64,000 nucleotides of DNA from a bacterium (lineage in GTDB: Bacteria; Bacillota; Clostridia; Oscillospirales; Oscillospiraceae): contig SFVC01000009.1 of the NCBI GenBank assembly GCA_004560375.1, positions 7,801-71,800 on the forward strand, read 5' to 3'. Positions within the stretch are counted from its first letter, which is position 1. The number at the start of each line of letters is the position of its first letter. Of the stretch, positions 50,954-59,849 are shown in pieces. A model generated the notes under the pieces. The model searched no databases. It saw only the letters and a program-made list of their open reading frames with translations, and was not told the DNA's origin. Position numbers and translations under genes: made by a program.

Positions 50954-52486
50954 ATGGAGCTGTACACCGCCGCCCAAATGCGGGAGATCGACCGCCGCGC
51001 CATTGAGGAGCGGGGCATTCCCTCCACCCAGCTGATGGAGAACGCCGCCCGGGCGTTGGCGGACGCGGTGCTGGCCCGCGCTCTGCCGCCGGAGGGGCCC
51101 CGGGGAAACGCGCCCTCCGCGGTGGTGTACTGCGGCCCCGGCAACAACGGCGGGGACGGGGTGGCCGCCGCCCGGCTGCTGCTGGAGGCGGGGTGGCGGG
51201 TGAAGTGCGTCCTGGTGGGGGATCGGGCCAAAATGACCCCCGACTGCCGGGAGATGGAGCGCCGCCTGAACGCCGCCGGGGGGACGCTGGAGGACTTCGA
51301 CCCTGAAGACGAGGAGGCGTACCTGGGCTTTGACGCGGCGGTGGATGCCATGTTCGGGGTGGGGCTGAACAGCCCCCTGCGGCCCGACGCCCAGAGGGCG
51401 GCGGAGTGGATGGGGCTGACCCGGTGGGTGGCGGCGGCCGACGTGCCCAGCGGCGTCCACGCCGACACCGGGGACATACTGGGTGAGGGGTGGTGCGCGG
51501 CGGTGCGGGCGGACGTGACCGTCACCTTCTCCCGGGGGAAGCCGGGGCTGTACGTGGGCAGAGGGGCGGTGCACAGCGGCGAGGTGATTGTGGCCGATAT
51601 CGGCATACCGGAGGATCTGTATCCGGAGAATGAGTACAGGAACGCCGTGGTGGAACCAGGGGAGATCCTGCTTCCCCGGCGCGCCCGGGACAGCCACAAG
51701 GGGGACTACGGCAGGCTGTTTATCCTGGCCGGGAGCCGGGGCTACACCGGGGCGGCGGCGCTGTGCGCCAAAGCGGCGGTGCGCTCCGGGGCGGGGCTGG
51801 TGACGCTGGCCGTGCCGGAGGACGTATACCCTATTGTGGCGTCGAAATGCTGCGACGAGGTGATGGTGTGGCCCTGGCCGGAGGACGACGGGGCCGTTGT
51901 GGACAAGGCCAGGGGCTGCGGCGCCGCTGTCATCGGCCCCGGTTTGGGGCAGGGCGAGCGGGGGGCACGGCTGGTGCTCACCCTGATGAAGGAGCTGGAC
52001 TGTCCCATTATCCTGGACGCGGACGGTCTAAATATCATTTCCAGACATATAGATGTGTTGGACGAGCGGAGAGGGCAGACGATCCTCACCCCCCACGACG
52101 GGGAATTCGCCCGGCTGTCCGGGTGTGAGCTGCCCATCCGGGATCGGCTGGGAGCGGCGTGGGGGTTTGCCCAGGCCCACCGCTGCACCCTGGTGCTCAA
52201 GGGGCACCGCACCATCACCGCGCTCCCATATTGGGGCCGCTTTATCAACCTTACCGGCAACCCCGGCATGGCCAGGGGAGGCAGCGGGGACGCGCTGGCG
52301 GGGCTGGTGGGGGCGCTGGCGGTGCAGGGCGTCCCAAGGCCGCTGGCGGCGGTGTGGATTCACGGCAGGGCCGGGGATCTGGCGGCGGAGGACAAGGGGG
52401 AGTACGGCATGACCCCCTCCGACCTGATCGAGCAAATACCATACGCAATCAAAGAGTTGGTAAATAATGAGGAGGAATCTGGATAG
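50954..52486 (+). CDS. nnr: Bifunctional NAD(P)HX epimerase/dehydratase
   Basis: 510 residues. The N-terminal YjeF domain (MREIDRRAIEERGIPSTQLMENAAR, VVYCGPGNNGGDG) is the epimerase. The C-terminal ribokinase-like domain (DSHKGDYGRLFILAGSRGYTGAA, LDADGLNII, TLTPHDGEFARLSG-type and NPGMARGGSGDALAGLVGAL) is the ADP-dependent dehydratase. Together they repair damaged hydrated NAD(P)H. The stop overlaps the lipoprotein GTG. Confidence 0.95.
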   Translation: MELYTAAQMREIDRRAIEERGIPSTQLMENAARALADAVLARALPPEGPRGNAPSAVVYCGPGNNGGDGVAAARLLLEAGWRVKCVLVGDRAKMTPDCREMERRLNAAGGTLEDFDPEDEEAYLGFDAAVDAMFGVGLNSPLRPDAQRAAEWMGLTRWVAAADVPSGVHADTGDILGEGWCAAVRADVTVTFSRGKPGLYVGRGAVHSGEVIVADIGIPEDLYPENEYRNAVVEPGEILLPRRARDSHKGDYGRLFILAGSRGYTGAAALCAKAAVRSGAGLVTLAVPEDVYPIVASKCCDEVMVWPWPEDDGAVVDKARGCGAAVIGPGLGQGERGARLVLTLMKELDCPIILDADGLNIISRHIDVLDERRGQTILTPHDGEFARLSGCELPIRDRLGAAWGFAQAHRCTLVLKGHRTITALPYWGRFINLTGNPGMARGGSGDALAGLVGALAVQGVPRPLAAVWIHGRAGDLAAEDKGEYGMTPSDLIEQIPYAIKELVNNEEESG

Positions 52487-53112
52487 TGCGCAGGATTTTG
52501 TCTTGTGTACTGATGATGACCCTGCTGCTGTGCGGCTGTAAGGCGGGCGGCGGAGAGACCCCGGAGGAGGCGGCGCTGAACCTTCGGGACACCTATCTGG
52601 GGTTGGCGGGCTGGAACGCCGAGGCGGATATCACCGCGTCGGTGGGGGACAAGGTGTTTGACTTTACCCTCAATGTCCAGTGGCGGCGGGAGGGGGAGAC
52701 GGTGCTTGCCATCACTGCCCCGGAGCTGCTGGCGGGCATCACCGCCCGGATCGCCAAGGGGGAGACGGTGCTGGAGTACGACGGGGCGGGGCTGTCCCTG
52801 GGCCTGCTGGACGGCAAGGGGCTCACCGCCGTGTCCGCCGTGCCCTGGCTGATGGAGCAGATCGACAAGGGCTACATGGCCAAATGCGTCTGGGCCGGGG
52901 AGGGCGGCGGACAGCTGCAGATCACCTTCCGGGATCCGGAGGCCAAGCCCGGGGAGGGCACGGAATATCTGCTGACCTTCGACCGGGAGAGCCAGGCCCT
53001 GCTGTCGGCGGAGGTGAGCGTGGACGGGACGTCGGTGCTGACGGCCGGGTTCCGCAATTTTACGATGGAGTTGAAACAGGATGACACGGGAGACGGCGAG
53101 AACTTGGGCTGA
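52486..53112 (+). CDS. Lipoprotein of unknown function
   Basis: 208 residues. A short signal peptide ends in the lipobox LLLCGC, so it should be anchored to the outer face of the membrane. The remainder is beta-rich and resembles outer-membrane-lipoprotein-sorting (LolA-like) or germination-type folds, but I do not recognise a family. GTG 52486 overlaps the preceding stop, and the 3' end overlaps alr by 32 bases. Confidence 0.75.
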   Translation: MRRILSCVLMMTLLLCGCKAGGGETPEEAALNLRDTYLGLAGWNAEADITASVGDKVFDFTLNVQWRREGETVLAITAPELLAGITARIAKGETVLEYDGAGLSLGLLDGKGLTAVSAVPWLMEQIDKGYMAKCVWAGEGGGQLQITFRDPEAKPGEGTEYLLTFDRESQALLSAEVSVDGTSVLTAGFRNFTMELKQDDTGDGENLG

Positions 53113-54214
53113 GATCAACCTGGGCAATCTGGAGCATAACTACTGGGCGCTGCGGGGCTGCGCCCCGGACAGCAAATTCCTGGGGACGGTGAAGGCCAAC
53201 GCCTACGGCCACGGGGCCATCCCGGTGGCCCGGTATCTGACAGAGGAACTGGGCGTGGATTACCTGGCGGTGGCCTGCCTGGACGAGGCCGCCCAGCTGC
53301 GGCAGGCGGGGATCATGGCCCCTGTCCTGATCTTGGGCTACACCCAGCCGGAGCTGGCGGCGGAGGTGGTGGCGCTGGACGTGACCCAGACGGTGTTTAC
53401 GCCGGATCTGGCCCGCGCCCTGTCCGAGGCGGCGGGGGCCGCCGGGAAGCGGGCGAAGATCCACCTGAAGGTGGACACGGGCATGAGCCGCTTGGGGGTG
53501 CTGGATCACGACCCCGAGCGGGCGGCGGCGGAGATCGCCGGACTGTGCGCCCTGCCCCATCTGAAGCCGGAGGGGATCTTCACCCACTTCGCCAACGCCG
53601 ACGGGGACGAGGGGTACACCATGCTCCAGTTCACCCGATTTCTGGACGTGCTGAAGGAACTGGAAGAAAAATATGGCCGCACCTTTGAAATCCGCCATTG
53701 CGCCGCCAGCGCGGCTGTGTTAAACTATCCCTGTACCCACCTGGACATGGTGCGCCCGGGCATCGCCCTGTATGGGCACTACCCCGACCCCTCCTGCGAG
53801 GGGCTGGACGGGCCGGGCTTAAAGCCCGTCATGTCGCTGTACAGCCGGGTGGCGGCGGTGCGGGACTTCCCGGCGGACACCCCGGTGAGCTACGGCTGCA
53901 CCGCCCGGTTCGGCGAAGGCGGCGGACGGACGGCGGTGCTGCCCATCGGGTATGCCGACGGGCTGCACCGGACGCTGTCCAACCAGGGCTCCGTCTGGCT
54001 GGACGGCCGGCCACGGCCTGTCATGGGCCGGATCTGCATGGATCTGTGCATGATCGGGCTGGACGAGGCCGCCAGCGTCCGCCCCGGCGACGTGGCGGAG
54101 ATCTTCGGAGAGCGCCTGCCGGTGGAACGGCAGGCGGAGCTGGCGGGCACCATCTCTTATGAGCTGCTGACCGCTGTGGCCCCCCGTGTGCCAAGAATCT
54201 ATGCGGACGCATAG
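53081..54214 (+). CDS. alr: Alanine racemase
   Basis: 377 residues. The PLP lysine is in GTVKANAYGHGA near the N-terminus and the catalytic tyrosine region in VSYGCTARF; GRICMDLCMIGL is a family signature. It supplies D-Ala for peptidoglycan. ATG 53081 lies inside the lipoprotein gene, with AACAGG before it. alr followed by a mazF gene is the order seen in Bacillus. Confidence 0.95.
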   Translation: MTRETARTWAEINLGNLEHNYWALRGCAPDSKFLGTVKANAYGHGAIPVARYLTEELGVDYLAVACLDEAAQLRQAGIMAPVLILGYTQPELAAEVVALDVTQTVFTPDLARALSEAAGAAGKRAKIHLKVDTGMSRLGVLDHDPERAAAEIAGLCALPHLKPEGIFTHFANADGDEGYTMLQFTRFLDVLKELEEKYGRTFEIRHCAASAAVLNYPCTHLDMVRPGIALYGHYPDPSCEGLDGPGLKPVMSLYSRVAAVRDFPADTPVSYGCTARFGEGGGRTAVLPIGYADGLHRTLSNQGSVWLDGRPRPVMGRICMDLCMIGLDEAASVRPGDVAEIFGERLPVERQAELAGTISYELLTAVAPRVPRIYADA

Positions 54215-54307
54215 GATAGTCAGGGAGCCCGCCGGAGCGCCGGCGGCGAGCCGCGGCGGTTTTTCCCTGCCAGGACGGTATAAAAGCCGCCGCCCCGTGG
54301 GAGAATG

Positions 54308-54344
54308 ATAGTACCCGTTCTACATAAGCGTAGACGGGCACTAT
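54308..54344 (+). promoter_or_regulatory. Hairpin with a candidate MazF site in the mazF leader
   Basis: An imperfect stem: ATAGT, then CCCG, then TCTAC pair with GTAGA, CGGG and ACTAT, with one bulge and one mismatch around a six-base loop. TACAT at 54321-54325 (UACAU in RNA), the cleavage site of Bacillus-type MazF, spans the stem top and loop. The 150-base gap from alr otherwise holds a G+C-rich terminator-like stretch near 54230-54270 and no ORF. Confidence 0.5.
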
Positions 54345-54366
54345 ATCCGGCGGAGTGTGAGATCCT

Positions 54367-54732
54367 GTGGACAACAGCGTCAAACGCGGCGACATTTTTT
54401 ATGCGGATTTGAGCCCGGTGGTGGGCAGCGAGCAGGGCGGCGTCCGCCCGGTGCTCATCGTCCAGAACGACACCGGCAACAAGCACAGCCCTACGGTGAT
54501 CGCCGCGGCGATTACCTCTCAGACGGGCAAGGCCCGCCTGCCCACCCACATCACCCTGGCCTCCCACAGCTGCGGCCTGCCCAAGGATTCCGTGGTTCTG
54601 CTGGAGCAGATCCGCACCCTGGACAAGAAGCGGCTCCGGGAGCACATGGGGAAGGTGGACGATCAAGTGATGAAACGGGTGGATAACGCCATCGCCGTCA
54701 GCTTCGGGCTCAGCCCGGAGCGGTTGGTTTGA
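54367..54732 (+). CDS. mazF: MazF/PemK-family mRNA interferase (EndoA-type)
   Basis: 121 residues. VKRGDIFYADLSPVVGSEQGGVRPVLIVQND is the conserved N-terminus with active-site Arg; TVIAAAITSQ and RTLDKKRL follow. It is expected to cut mRNA, probably at UACAU as in Bacillus EndoA. GTG 54367. No mazE-type antitoxin gene fits in the 152 bases after alr, where Bacillus has it. Confidence 0.93.
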   Translation: MDNSVKRGDIFYADLSPVVGSEQGGVRPVLIVQNDTGNKHSPTVIAAAITSQTGKARLPTHITLASHSCGLPKDSVVLLEQIRTLDKKRLREHMGKVDDQVMKRVDNAIAVSFGLSPERLV

Positions 54733-54820
54733 AGAAAAAATGCGCGCCCTGCCCTGCCCGGGGAACCGGGGAGGGCAGGGGCTGTGTAGCGGCAGAGAAA
54801 ACCATGGAGGTAACTTACAT

Positions 54821-55321
54821 ATGAAAAAATGGAAAATCGCCGCGGCCGCGGCCTGCGTCTGCTTCCTGTTCACCGTGGCCTACGCCGCCAACGCCGGTGG
54901 GGCCGACGACCCGCTGGTGACCTTGAGCTACCTGAACACCACGTTCCGAACCCAGGTGCAGACCATGGTGGATCAGACGGTGGATCAGCGCAAGGCCGAG
55001 CTGGAGGACGCCCTGGCCAAGGTGCTGGAGCAGGGCGGAACCGGAGCGGCGGGCGGAAACGTGTTCTCCGTCGTCACCCTGAGCCAGGGGCAGACCCTGG
55101 TGGGAGACGTGGGGTGCGAGGTGATGCTGCGGATCGGCTCCGCGGTGTGCGGCTCCACGGACAGCGTGGGCCTCATCGACACCACCACCGGGGGGAACCT
55201 GGCCAGCGGCGGGGCGCTGGTTACCAACCATCTGTACATGGTGACCATCAGCACCCGGTCGGTGACCGCCACCTCGGGGACGGTGAAGGTGCTGGCCCGG
55301 GGGCCCTACACGATCCGATGA
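54821..55321 (+). CDS. Secreted protein of unknown function
   Basis: 166 residues. A signal peptide (KKWKIAAAAACVCFLFTVAYA) is followed by GGADDPLVTLSYLNTTF, a helical/coiled-coil region (about 40-75), and a C-terminal Gly/Thr-rich beta domain. The ADDPLVTLSYLN segment recurs in secreted proteins of Oscillospiraceae, but I know no function. GGAGGTAACTTACAT precedes the ATG. Confidence 0.8.
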   Translation: MKKWKIAAAAACVCFLFTVAYAANAGGADDPLVTLSYLNTTFRTQVQTMVDQTVDQRKAELEDALAKVLEQGGTGAAGGNVFSVVTLSQGQTLVGDVGCEVMLRIGSAVCGSTDSVGLIDTTTGGNLASGGALVTNHLYMVTISTRSVTATSGTVKVLARGPYTIR

Positions 55322-55422
55322 GTTTCGCCATTGTGCACAGTCTGACAGAAATTGGGCGGGGCTGTGTCATAAATATTTAACAATTATTTCGCAAAAAATC
55401 CATGGTTTTTCCTGGGGGGCTG

Positions 55423-55577
55423 TGGTACACTGTGGTTGTCAGGAAAAGTGAGCCTGACGATCCAGCTCTCCCCTGCACTCATTTAACCGGGGCTGCTCCG
55501 GCTGTGGCCGGAGCCCCCCGGACAAAACGCTCCGAAGCCTATGGCTCCGTTCGCCGCCCGCGAGGGCGGCTTTTTCG
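55423..55577 (+). ncRNA. Candidate small RNA with own promoter and terminator
   Basis: An extended -10 (TGGTACACT, 55423-55431) leads into about 140 bases: hairpins GTCAGG/CCTGAC, a large CTCCGGC/GCCGGAG hairpin, and a terminator GCCGCCC-GCGA-GGGCGGC-TTTTT (55553-55575). No family recognised. The wider 440-base gap before gltX otherwise holds only the gltX promoter and leader. Confidence 0.4.
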
Positions 55578-55617
55578 TCGTCGCAAGGTTCGAAAATCGG
55601 CTTTGTGGGCCGCCCTC

Positions 55618-55646
55618 TTGAAAATTGATCTGCTATCTTATATAAT
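55618..55646 (+). promoter_or_regulatory. Promoter of gltX
   Basis: TTGAAA, 17 bases, TATAAT. Confidence 0.75.
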
Positions 55647-55662
55647 AGGGCCACTTGAATTT

Positions 55663-55763
55663 GATTTGGGGGTTTTACCCAGGGCAAATCAAAACTGTCC
55701 TGCCACCCCCGCCTCCCGGCGGGGGTGGCAGGGTGAATCATCATGATTTGGAGGTTTTACCCA
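55663..55763 (+). repeat. Duplicated ribosome-site segment flanking a hairpin in the gltX leader
   Basis: GATTTGGGGGTTTTACCCA (55663-55681) recurs with one mismatch as GATTTGGAGGTTTTACCCA (55745-55763), the real ribosome site of gltX. Between them is a long perfect hairpin (CCTGCCACCCCCGCC...) at 55699-55732. Confidence 0.7.
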
Positions 55764-57268
55764 TGACCATAGACAAAGGCTGGCTGGACGAGATGGAGGC
55801 CCGCATCCCCCACGGGGAGGCGCGCACCCGGTTCGCCCCCTCCCCCACAGGGTATATGCACGTGGGCAATCTGCGAACGGCGCTGTACACCTGGCTCATC
55901 GCCCGGCACAACGGGGGAAAGTTTATCCTGCGTATTGAGGACACCGACCAGGGGCGGCTGGTGGCCGACGCGGTGGACGTGATCTACGCCACCATGCGGC
56001 GGTGCGGGCTCACCTGGGACGAGGGGCCGGACGTGGGCGGCCCGGTGGGGCCGTACATCCAGACCGAGCGGCGGGATCTGTACGGGAAGTACGCCCAGCT
56101 GCTCATTGAGAAGGGCTGCGCCTACCGCTGCTTCTGCACCGAGGAGCGCTTAGAGGAGCTGCACAAGGACGATCCCAACGCCAAGTATGACCGGCACTGT
56201 CTCTCCCTCAGCCCCGAGGAGATCCAGGCAAAGCTGGACGCCGGGGAGCCCTATGTGATCCGGCAGAAGATCCCGGAGGGGAGCACCACCTTCCACGACG
56301 CGGTGTACGGCGATATCACCGTGGACAACGCCGAACTGGACGACCAGATTCTCATCAAGTCCGACGGCCTGCCCACCTATAACTTCGCCAACGTGGTGGA
56401 CGACCACCTGATGGGCATCACCCATGTGGTGCGGGGGGCGGAGTACCTGTCGTCGGCCCCCAAGTACAATCTGCTGTATGAGGCCTTCGGGTGGGAGGTG
56501 CCCACCTATATCCACTGCGCGTCGGTGATGTTCAACGACCCCGCCACCGGCACGGTGCGGAAGATGTCCAAGCGCCATGGCGACCCCTCCTACCAGGATC
56601 TGGTGGAGCAGGGCTATCTGTCCCAGGCGGTGGTGAACTACGTGGCCCTGCTGGGCTGGGCCCCCCACGGGGACATCGCCGAGCAGGAGTTCTTCACCAT
56701 GGATGAGCTGGTGAGGGCCTTTGAGATCGAGGGGATCTCCAAGTCCCCCTCCGCCTTCGACATGGACAAGCTGAACTACTTCAACGCCGCCTATCTCCGA
56801 AACCTGACCCCGGAGGAGTTCGCCCGGGAGGCCCAGCCCTGGATCCGGCAGACGGTGAAAAACCCGGCCTATGACACGGCGGCCATCGCCGCGCTGCTCC
56901 AGGCCCGGTGCGAGAAGCTGTCCGACATCCCGGAGAAGGTGGACTTCTTCGACGCGCTGCCGGACTATGACGTCGAGTTGTTCACCAACAAGAAGTCCAA
57001 GACCAACGGCGAGGTGTCGCTGGAGATGCTGAAGCAGGCGTACCCGGTGCTGGAGGGGCTGGGATGCTGGAGCCAGGACGCCATCCACGACGGGCTGGTG
57101 GGGCTGGCGGAGACGCTGTCCGTGAAAAACGCCACCCTGATGTGGCCGGTGCGGATCGCCGCGGCGGGCAAGGCCGTCACCCCCGGCGGGGCGGTGGAGA
57201 TCTGCCGGATCCTGGGGAAGGACGAGACCCTGCGGCGGATCAAGCTGGGCATGGAAAAGCTGCAATAA
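55763..57268 (+). CDS. gltX: Glutamyl-tRNA synthetase
   Basis: 501 residues, class I. HIGH-type motif RFAPSPTGYMHVGNLRTAL, zinc-like CRCFCTEERLEEL-type region and KMSKR (VRKMSKRHG) are present. ATG 55763 with GGAGG; the open frame starts at 55655 but its first part is the duplicated leader. Likely discriminating or non-discriminating status cannot be read from sequence. Confidence 0.97.
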   Translation: MTIDKGWLDEMEARIPHGEARTRFAPSPTGYMHVGNLRTALYTWLIARHNGGKFILRIEDTDQGRLVADAVDVIYATMRRCGLTWDEGPDVGGPVGPYIQTERRDLYGKYAQLLIEKGCAYRCFCTEERLEELHKDDPNAKYDRHCLSLSPEEIQAKLDAGEPYVIRQKIPEGSTTFHDAVYGDITVDNAELDDQILIKSDGLPTYNFANVVDDHLMGITHVVRGAEYLSSAPKYNLLYEAFGWEVPTYIHCASVMFNDPATGTVRKMSKRHGDPSYQDLVEQGYLSQAVVNYVALLGWAPHGDIAEQEFFTMDELVRAFEIEGISKSPSAFDMDKLNYFNAAYLRNLTPEEFAREAQPWIRQTVKNPAYDTAAIAALLQARCEKLSDIPEKVDFFDALPDYDVELFTNKKSKTNGEVSLEMLKQAYPVLEGLGCWSQDAIHDGLVGLAETLSVKNATLMWPVRIAAAGKAVTPGGAVEICRILGKDETLRRIKLGMEKLQ

Positions 57269-57274
57269 ACGCGG

Positions 57275-57302
57275 GAGCGCCCGGCCGGTTGGCCGGGCGC
57301 TC
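57275..57302 (+). terminator. Terminator after gltX
   Basis: Stem GAGCGCCCGGCC with GGCCGGGCGCTC and loop GGTT, followed by TTTA. Confidence 0.75.
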
Positions 57303-57370
57303 TTTACCCCGCAAAGCGTTGCCGCAGGCCGACTTTCCTGACGGTCGAGTTGGGTTTTCGCCCGAAAGCC

Positions 57371-57399
57371 TTGACATTTTCCCGGCGGCGGGGTAGGGT
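57371..57399 (+). promoter_or_regulatory. Promoter of the first membrane-bound XRE regulator
   Basis: TTGACA, 17 bases, TAGGGT. Confidence 0.6.
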
Positions 57400-57432
57400 A
57401 GGGGCACATCAAACGGGAAGGGGCGGGCGCAT

Positions 57433-58467
57433 ATGAGCGAAGCCGACGAGAGGAAATCCTTTGGGGAGTACATCCGCGGGAAGCGGCAGGAGGCGGGGCT
57501 GACCCAGAAGGAGCTGGCGGGGCGGCTGTTCGTCACCGAGTCCACCGTCAGCAAGTGGGAGCGGGGGCTGTCCTACCCGGACGTGTCCATGGTGGTGCCC
57601 ATCTGCGGGGCGCTGGGGATCACGGAGCACGAGTTCTTCACCGCCTGCGACGACGACAAGGCCCGGGCCCAGGCCCGGCAGGCGGCGGTGTGGCGGGGGG
57701 TGACCAAGGGGGGGCGGCTGTTCTTTGCCGTGAGCTACGCCATCGCCGTGGCCGTCTGTTTCATCTGCGACCTGGCAGTGTTCCATACGCTGGACTGGTT
57801 CTGGATCGTGCTGACGAGTTGCGCCCTGGCCTTCTGCTTTACCAACCTGCCCTTCCTGGTGGGGCGCAATAAACTGTCCATCTGCCTGGGGGCGGCGTCG
57901 GGGTGCCTGATCCTGCTGCTGCTGGCCTGCTGGTGGTATGCCGGAGGCTGGTGGATCATCGGCGGGCTGGCCATTACGGCGGTGTGCCTGGCCCTGCCCT
58001 GGGCGTGGTGGGCCGTATGGCAGTTCTATGGGAAGCACGTGCCGCCGCTGTGCGTGGCGGTGCTGACGGTGTGGCTGTTCGGGCTGCTGGCGGTGATCCA
58101 AGCCTTCACGGGCGGGGGTTGGCTGGCGCCGGTGGCCCTTCCGCTGGCGCTGGCGGGGTGCGGCTTCTTGTGGGCGGGGTTCGCGGCGGTGTACTGGCTG
58201 CCCGCGGGGCCGTGGCTGAAGGCGGGGGTGATCGCCCTGTTGACCAGCTTTGGCACGCCGGTGTTCAACGGGCTGTGCGATCTGGTGCTGGAGGACACGG
58301 GCGGGCCCGGCTTTTTGGATTACTTCTCCGTGGGCGATATGCTGGCCCGGCGGAGCGCCGGGGATCCCTCCTGGGTGAACCCGCTGATCTTCCAGATCAT
58401 GCTGGTGATCTCCGCGGGCATTTTCGCGGCGGGTGTGGTTGTGGAGATCCGGCGGAGGAAATCATGA
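57433..58467 (+). CDS. Membrane-bound XRE-family regulator
   Basis: 344 residues. An N-terminal HTH (EYIRGKRQEAGLTQKELAGRLFVTESTVSKWERGLSYPD) is followed by a bridging helix and about eight membrane segments to the C-terminus. It may couple a membrane event to transcription. Same architecture, but little direct sequence identity, as the gene at 60541. Confidence 0.85.
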   Translation: MSEADERKSFGEYIRGKRQEAGLTQKELAGRLFVTESTVSKWERGLSYPDVSMVVPICGALGITEHEFFTACDDDKARAQARQAAVWRGVTKGGRLFFAVSYAIAVAVCFICDLAVFHTLDWFWIVLTSCALAFCFTNLPFLVGRNKLSICLGAASGCLILLLLACWWYAGGWWIIGGLAITAVCLALPWAWWAVWQFYGKHVPPLCVAVLTVWLFGLLAVIQAFTGGGWLAPVALPLALAGCGFLWAGFAAVYWLPAGPWLKAGVIALLTSFGTPVFNGLCDLVLEDTGGPGFLDYFSVGDMLARRSAGDPSWVNPLIFQIMLVISAGIFAAGVVVEIRRRKS

Positions 58468-58471
58468 GAAC

Positions 58472-58509
58472 AAAGGCCCCCGATCCCGGGTGTGGGATCG
58501 GGGGCCTTT
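58472..58509. terminator. Bidirectional terminator
   Basis: A perfect 16-bp stem from AAAGGCCCCCGATCCC, between the converging XRE and alcohol dehydrogenase genes. Confidence 0.85.
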
Positions 58510-58510
58510 G

Positions 58511-59716
58511 CTATGCTTTGTCCAGCAGCCGCTCAAAGAGCCGGGCCAGTTCGTCCGCGTCCAGCAGGAGGGGGACGGGATAGAGGGGGTTGGCCTCCTT
58601 GTCGGCGTGGCGGGCCAGGGCGGGGATGTCCGCCCGGCGCAGCTTGGGGATGGTGGCGCCGACGCCGAAGCGGGCGTTCATGGCCCGGATGGCCTGGATA
58701 AAAGCGGCGGCGGCTTGGGGGGCGGGGGTGGTTTCCTCCGCGACTCCGGCGGCCCGGGCCAGCTCCGCCAGCTTCCGGTGGGCGGCGGGGCCGTACCGCT
58801 CCAGCACCAGAGGGAGTATGACCGCGTTGGCCTGACCGTGGGGCACGTCGTAGGCCCCGCCCAGGGCGTGGGCGATGGCGTGGACGTAGCCCACGTAGGA
58901 CTTGGTGAAGGCGCAGCCCGCCAGGAAGGAGGCCTCCAGCAGGTTCCGGCGGGCCTCTAAATCGGAGCCGTCGGCAAAGGCCCTGTCCAGGTTGGCGAAG
59001 ATCAGCCGGACGGCGGTGAGGGCGGCATCCCGGGTGTCCCTCGTGGTGGAGCGGCCGATGTAGGCCTCCACCGCATGGGTCAGCGCGTCCATGCCCGTGG
59101 TGGCGGTGAGGGCGGGGGGCAGGCTGACGGTGACGGCGGGATCCAGCACGGCGTACCGGGGGATGAGGGGGAAGTCGCTGATGGCGTACTTGTGGTGGGA
59201 CGACCGGTCGGTGATGACGGCGGCGATGGTGGTTTCACTGCCGCTGCCCGCGGTGGTGGGGACGGCGATGAGCAGGGGGAGGGGCCGGCGCACCTTCAAA
59301 ACGCCGGCGCATTTGGACAGGGGCTTGTGCGGCAGGGCGACGCGCACCCCCACCGCCTTGGCGCAGTCCAGGTTGGAGCCGCCGCCGAAACCGAGGATGG
59401 CCTGACAGCCCTGGGCGCGGTAGAGGGCGGCCCCCTCCTCCACGGCGGAGACGGTGGGGTTGGGGGGCGTTTTGTCGTAGACGGCGCAATGGATCCCCGC
59501 CGACCCCAGCGCGTCCAGCAGGGGGCGGGTGAGGCCCCGGCGGGTGACATTGGGGCCGGTGACCAGCAGGACGCGGGCGCAGCCGCGCCGCTTCAGAACG
59601 CCGGGGACGGCTTCCAGGTTGGGCAGCGTCTCCGGGCGGCGGTAGGGCAGGAGGGGGATGGACAGGCGCAGGACGGTCTGAACCGCGCGGCACCAGAGCT
59701 GTCTGACGGGGGTCAT
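58511..59716 (-). CDS. Iron-containing alcohol dehydrogenase
   Basis: 401 residues of the group III (Fe-ADH) family. The NAD-binding GGGSNLDCAKAVGV and AVPTTAGSGSETTI are visible, and metal-binding residues lie in GMDALTHAVEAY, AIAHALGGAYDVPHGQANA. It reduces aldehydes or oxidises alcohols; substrate unknown. ATG 59716 has GGAGAGCGCC upstream. Confidence 0.9.
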   Translation of the reverse strand: MTPVRQLWCRAVQTVLRLSIPLLPYRRPETLPNLEAVPGVLKRRGCARVLLVTGPNVTRRGLTRPLLDALGSAGIHCAVYDKTPPNPTVSAVEEGAALYRAQGCQAILGFGGGSNLDCAKAVGVRVALPHKPLSKCAGVLKVRRPLPLLIAVPTTAGSGSETTIAAVITDRSSHHKYAISDFPLIPRYAVLDPAVTVSLPPALTATTGMDALTHAVEAYIGRSTTRDTRDAALTAVRLIFANLDRAFADGSDLEARRNLLEASFLAGCAFTKSYVGYVHAIAHALGGAYDVPHGQANAVILPLVLERYGPAAHRKLAELARAAGVAEETTPAPQAAAAFIQAIRAMNARFGVGATIPKLRRADIPALARHADKEANPLYPVPLLLDADELARLFERLLDKA

Positions 59717-59764
59717 GGGCGCTCTCCTCTCGGTGGAAAAAATCGAAAAATATGCCGTTGCGTC

Positions 59765-59793
59765 TTGGCAAGGGGGAGGCAATATGCTATAAT
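59765..59793 (+). promoter_or_regulatory. Promoter of upp
   Basis: TTGGCA, 17 bases, TATAAT. Confidence 0.8.
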
Positions 59794-59849
59794 AATTCGG
59801 AACGCGCACCCGGTCGCGGGAATATTTGGATCACAAAGGAGCTGCCGAC

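Noticed and set aside
55402..55746. 114-residue ORF before gltX
   Set aside because: It crosses a terminator, the gltX promoter and the leader hairpin, has no ribosome site and looks non-protein.
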